From NCBI GenBank assembly GCA_902495545.1, contig CABUXM010000055.1:1-14406 (forward strand): 14,406 bases of DNA, given 5' to 3'. Below the pieces are notes generated by a model. That model was given only the letters and a program-made list of their open reading frames with translations. It ran no database searches and was not told the DNA's origin. The stretch comes from an uncultured Collinsella sp. Lineage in GTDB: Bacteria > Actinomycetota > Coriobacteriia > Coriobacteriales > Coriobacteriaceae. The translations under genes were made by a program, and so were the position numbers. Positions within the stretch are counted from its first letter, which is position 1; the number at the start of each line of letters is the position of its first letter. Below, piece after piece: positions 11,044 through 14,406 of this stretch.

Positions 11044-13284
11044 TTAGTCAAACAGACTCGGCATGTCGTTTTCTTTCATGAGGGCACCGGCGGAGGGCAG
11101 ACTCTGCGCGGTGAACTTTTCGGCCGAGACGCCGGCGCCAAGGATCTCCTCGGTCGTGCCGACGGTGGTGACCGAGCGACCCTTCTTGGCTGTAAAGGCC
11201 TGGACGCCCTGCGTGTTGGTGGTCGTCTTGGTCTTGAGCAGCGACGTGTTGAAGTTCATCAAACGATAGTCGCTCGAGACCAGCGCGATGTCGCGATCTG
11301 TGTTGAGCACCTGGGCATACAGCAGTTTGCTGCCGCCGTAGATGGCGTTCTTGAGGCGCTTGCGGTTGGTCTTGGTAACGTATCCGGCAAGTGCGACGCG
11401 CACCACACGGCCGTTTTCAAAGACAAACAGCACGTCGGCCTTGTAGTCCTCGGGGTCGATGACCCAGATCACACTCTCATCGGGTTCCATCTCGAGATCG
11501 GTTGGCAGATACGAGCCCAGCTGGGCCGACTTGGTATCCTCAAACGCCGCAACCTTGCACTTGTACACCTGGCTCTTGTTGGTAAAGACCAGCAACTCGT
11601 GGGTGTTGGAGGACGGGAACTCGATAAAGGGTTTGTCGCCGTCCTTGTACTTGAGCGTGGTCGCCTTCTTGAGCACGCGGTCCGTCATCTTCTTAAGGTA
11701 GCCATCGCGCGAGAGCATGATGGTCACCGGGTACTCCTCGACCTCGGGCTCCAAGCTTACCTCGATAACCTCATGGGGCTCGATCCTGCCCGTGCGACGC
11801 GGCATCACATATTTCTTGTTGACCGCGGCCAGCTCGTCGCTGATGACCTTCTTGATGTTCTCCTCGCTGGAGAGGATCTCCTCAAGCTCGGCAATCTCGC
11901 TCTCAAGCTTGGCAATGTCCTTGGTGCGGTTGAGGATGTACTCTTCGTTAATGTTGCGGAGCTTGAGCTCGGCAACAAACTCGGCCTGGGTCTCGTCGAT
12001 GTCGAAACCCTTCATAAGGTTGGGCACGACCTCGGCTTCAAGCTTGGTGCCACGGATGATGGCGATGGCCTTGTCGATGTCGAGCAAGATTGCCTCGAGG
12101 CCGTGCAGCAGGTGCAGGCGCTCGGACTTTTTGCCCAGGTCAAAGTTAATGCGGCGACGCGTGGACTCAATACGCCACTTGACCCACTCGTGCAGGATCT
12201 GACGCACGCCCATAACGCGAGGGTAACCATCGACCAACACGTTGAAGTTGCACGAGAACGAATCCTGCAGCGTGGTCGAGCGATAGAGCTTGGCCATGAG
12301 CTTGTCGGGGTCGACGCCGCGCTTAAGGTCGATAGCGATGCACAGACCCGAAAGGTCGGTCTCGTCGCGGATGTCGGCGATCTCCTTGACCTTGCCCTCC
12401 TTGGAGAGCTTGACGATGCGCTCGATGATGACATCGGTTTTGGTGGTGTAGGGGATCTCGTAGACCTCGATAATGCGCTCTTCGGGAATCCAGCGCCAGC
12501 GGGAGCGGATTTGGAAGCTGCCCAGGCCGGTCTCGATAATCTTTTCCATCTCCTCGCGACGGTAGATGATCTCGCCGCCGGTCGAGAAGTCGGGCATGGG
12601 CATATACTCGAGCAGGTCGCAGTCGGGATCCTGCAGGTAGTGCATGGTGGCGGTGCAGACCTCGTTGAGGTTGAAACCGCAGATGTCAGAAGCCATGGCG
12701 ACGCCGATGCCCTTGTTGGCCGAGACGAGGATGTTAGGGAACGTGGTGGGCAGCAGACGCGGCTCCTTCATGGCGCCGTCGTAGCTGTCGACGAAGTCGA
12801 CCGGGTCCTTGTCGATGTCCTTGAAGATCTCGGCACTGATGGGTGAGAGCTTGGCTTCGGTATAACGCGAGGCGGCGTAGCTCAGGTCGCCCGAATAGTA
12901 CTTGCCAAAGTTGCCCTTCGACTCAACGAAGGGGGCAAGCAGCGCTTCGTTGCCCGTAGCCAAGCGCACCATCGTTTCGTAGATTGCGGCATCGCCGTGC
13001 GGGTTGAGCTTCATGGTCTGGCCCACGATGTTGGCGCTCTTCTGGCGCTCGCCCTTGAGCAGACCCATTTTGTACATGGTGTAGAGCAGCTTGCGGTGCG
13101 AGGGCTTAAAGCCGTCGATCTCGGGGAACGCACGCGAAACGTTGACGCTCATAGCGTAGGGCATGTAGTTGACCTCGAGCGTCTGCGTGATCAGCTGGTC
13201 GGTGACCTCGGAGTGCAGGCCGATGACGTTCTCGGCGTTAACCTGCTTTTTCTTTGGCTGGTTCTTCGTCTTCTTCTTTGCCAC
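11044..13284 (-). CDS. parC: Type II DNA topoisomerase subunit A (topoisomerase IV ParC-like)
   Basis: A 746-residue protein. The start is a GTG with AGAGGAA upstream, followed by a Lys-rich head (MAKKKTKNQPKKK). The breakage-reunion domain runs from about residue 25 (the catalytic tyrosine is Y141 in SRYTEAKLSP), a coiled-coil tower follows at about 420-500, and a short beta-propeller-like C-terminal domain at about 520-730. The canonical GyrA box (QRRGGKG) is not seen; TKTNRKRLKNA occupies the comparable area. This favours decatenating topoisomerase IV over gyrase. The quinolone region reads NPHGDAAIYET: A99 and E103 stand where E. coli GyrA has S83 and D87. It lies 45 nt after the subunit B gene and is presumably co-transcribed. 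Subunit A identity is certain; ParC versus a GyrA paralogue is inferred. Confidence 0.93.
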   Translation of the reverse strand: MAKKKTKNQPKKKQVNAENVIGLHSEVTDQLITQTLEVNYMPYAMSVNVSRAFPEIDGFKPSHRKLLYTMYKMGLLKGERQKSANIVGQTMKLNPHGDAAIYETMVRLATGNEALLAPFVESKGNFGKYYSGDLSYAASRYTEAKLSPISAEIFKDIDKDPVDFVDSYDGAMKEPRLLPTTFPNILVSANKGIGVAMASDICGFNLNEVCTATMHYLQDPDCDLLEYMPMPDFSTGGEIIYRREEMEKIIETGLGSFQIRSRWRWIPEERIIEVYEIPYTTKTDVIIERIVKLSKEGKVKEIADIRDETDLSGLCIAIDLKRGVDPDKLMAKLYRSTTLQDSFSCNFNVLVDGYPRVMGVRQILHEWVKWRIESTRRRINFDLGKKSERLHLLHGLEAILLDIDKAIAIIRGTKLEAEVVPNLMKGFDIDETQAEFVAELKLRNINEEYILNRTKDIAKLESEIAELEEILSSEENIKKVISDELAAVNKKYVMPRRTGRIEPHEVIEVSLEPEVEEYPVTIMLSRDGYLKKMTDRVLKKATTLKYKDGDKPFIEFPSSNTHELLVFTNKSQVYKCKVAAFEDTKSAQLGSYLPTDLEMEPDESVIWVIDPEDYKADVLFVFENGRVVRVALAGYVTKTNRKRLKNAIYGGSKLLYAQVLNTDRDIALVSSDYRLMNFNTSLLKTKTTTNTQGVQAFTAKKGRSVTTVGTTEEILGAGVSAEKFTAQSLPSAGALMKENDMPSLFD

Positions 13285-13329
13285 GATTTCCTCTTGAACT
13301 TCTTATGGGCCGTCGTTATCGATTTGCTG

Positions 13330-14406
13330 CTATTGCAGGTCCAGCTGGTCGAGGTATTCCTTGCCGTGCTCGGAGATATGGCGCTTGCGGCCTGCCTCGT
13401 CATTGCCCAACAACAGGTTGAACATGGTCTCCATCTTGGTGACGTCCTCGGGCTCCACCTTGATCAGACGACGCGTCTCGGGGTTCATGGTGGTGAGCCA
13501 CATCATGTCCGGATCGTTCTCACCAAGACCCTTGGAGCGGTTGATGGAACACTTCTGGTCGCCGATCTCCTTAAGGATGCCGTTCTTCTCGAGCTCGGTG
13601 TAGGCAAAGTAGGTCTTCTCTTTGCAGTTGATCTCGTAGAGCGGCGACTCGGCGATATACACGTAGCCCTCGTCGATAAGCGTGGGCACCAGACGGTAGA
13701 GCATGGTGAGCACGAGCGTGCGGATGTGATAACCGTCGACGTCGGCGTCCGTACAGATGATGACTTTGTTCCAGTTGAGGTTGTCCAGGTCAAAGACGCC
13801 AAGGTTCTTGATGCGCTTGTCTTTGATCTCCACACCGCAGCCCAGCACGCGCATGAGGTCCATGATGATGTCGGACTTAAAGATGCGTGGATAGTCCTCC
13901 TTTAGGCAGTTGAGGATCTTGCCACGGACGGGCATGACACCCTGGAACTCGGCATCGCGCGACGTGCGAATGGCGCCCGCTGCCGAGTCGCCCTCTACGA
14001 TGTAGATCTCGCGGCGGCTCTTGTCCTTGGAGCGGCAGTCGATGAACTTCTGCACGCGGTTGGCCATGTCGGTCTTCTGCTGCAGGTTGGTCTTGATGCT
14101 CTGGCGCGTCTTTTCGGCGTTCTCGCGTGAGCGCTTGTTGATGAGCACCTGCTCCATGATCTTGTTGGCGGCATCTTTGTTCTCGATCAGGTAGGTCGAG
14201 AGGCGCTCCTTAAAGAATGCCGTCATGGCCTGCTGGATAAAGCGGTTATTGATGGCCTTCTTGGTCTGGTTCTCGTAGGACGTCTGGGTGGAGAAGCAGT
14301 TGGTTACCAGCACCAGACAGTCCTGGACGTCCTGCCACTTAATGCCGCTTTCGTTTTTGTTGTATTTGCCCTGTTGCTTAATGTAGGCATCGATGGCGCT
14401 GGTCAG
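13330..14406 (-). CDS. parE: Type II DNA topoisomerase subunit B (ParE-like), 5' part outside the window
   Basis: The frame is open to the window edge, so the 358 residues seen are the C-terminal portion; the ATPase domain and start lie beyond it. The visible part contains the transducer end (VTNCFSTQTSYENQTKKAIN) and the TOPRIM domain: EGDS (fragment residues 138-141), the DADVDG metal motif (220-225) and SKGLGE. MPVRGKILN corresponds to the PLRGKILN quinolone-region segment. It pairs with subunit A to form an A2B2 enzyme that resolves linked daughter chromosomes. Coupling with the adjacent subunit A gene supports ParE, although GyrB would look similar here. Confidence 0.92.
   Translation of the reverse strand: MTSAIDAYIKQQGKYNKNESGIKWQDVQDCLVLVTNCFSTQTSYENQTKKAINNRFIQQAMTAFFKERLSTYLIENKDAANKIMEQVLINKRSRENAEKTRQSIKTNLQQKTDMANRVQKFIDCRSKDKSRREIYIVEGDSAAGAIRTSRDAEFQGVMPVRGKILNCLKEDYPRIFKSDIIMDLMRVLGCGVEIKDKRIKNLGVFDLDNLNWNKVIICTDADVDGYHIRTLVLTMLYRLVPTLIDEGYVYIAESPLYEINCKEKTYFAYTELEKNGILKEIGDQKCSINRSKGLGENDPDMMWLTTMNPETRRLIKVEPEDVTKMETMFNLLLGNDEAGRKRHISEHGKEYLDQLDLQ

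Noticed and set aside
11029..12846. 605-residue plus-strand open frame
   Set aside because: Exactly antisense to the conserved topoisomerase A gene; Leu/Val/Asp/His-rich composition typical of a reverse-strand shadow in GC-rich DNA.

Overview
The window looks like chromosome of a GC-rich, anaerobic gut actinobacterium, most likely a Collinsella-like Coriobacteriia. This is inference from the protein style, the GC-rich codon use and the AGGAGG-type ribosome sites; no rRNA or tRNA is present to confirm it. A core locus at the right edge (both subunits of a type II topoisomerase, minus strand) adjoins about 10.8 kb of accessory sequence that holds redox enzymes, three regulators/regulated units and at least five gene remnants.

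Layout. 1-120: a cluster of small dyads that may be the right end of an IS200/IS605-type element, abutting a 40-residue stub of an alpha/beta hydrolase. 238-2117: a minus-strand operon of SAM-dependent methyltransferases. Two look complete; the middle one is cut short at a 20-bp perfect inverted repeat. Its promoter carries a sequence matching the DtxR/IdeR iron box at 15 of 19 bases, plus a second dyad on the -10. 2192-2562: no gene; competing repeats and an orphan LexA-like box. 2562-5853: a minus-strand aldehyde/ketone reduction block: aldo/keto reductase 1 plus a YqhD-type metal alcohol dehydrogenase in one operon, a flavodoxin fragment, and aldo/keto reductase 2. 5983-6882: a LysR regulator divergent from reductase 2. 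7114-7554: an AdhR-like MerR regulator divergent from 7829-9567 (a carboxymuconolactone decarboxylase-cupin fusion and a Cys-nucleophile hydrolase), followed by a separate iron-sulfur-type flavodoxin (9716-10246). 10356-10888: a wrecked AAA ATPase gene headed by 19-bp tandem repeats. 11044-14406: topoisomerase IV-like subunits A and B.

How it works together. The middle of the window reads as a carbonyl/quinone/electrophile stress region. Two regulators of families known to sense small reactive molecules or redox-related ligands face reductases and a CMD-cupin protein. The clearest new observation is that the control regions of the two aldo/keto reductase units share three blocks (GAAGTT, CGTTGG, TATAACnnTGGGGT) with identical internal spacing, the last block starting 82 and 83 nt upstream of the two start codons. 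This strongly suggests one LysR regulon built around a duplicated promoter. The second is the AdhR-like MerR protein with Cys52 next to a promoter with a 19-bp spacer. Several remnants (two flavodoxin pieces, a membrane-protein tail, a hydrolase stub, a deleted ATPase) show that the segment is being remodelled by deletion and insertion.
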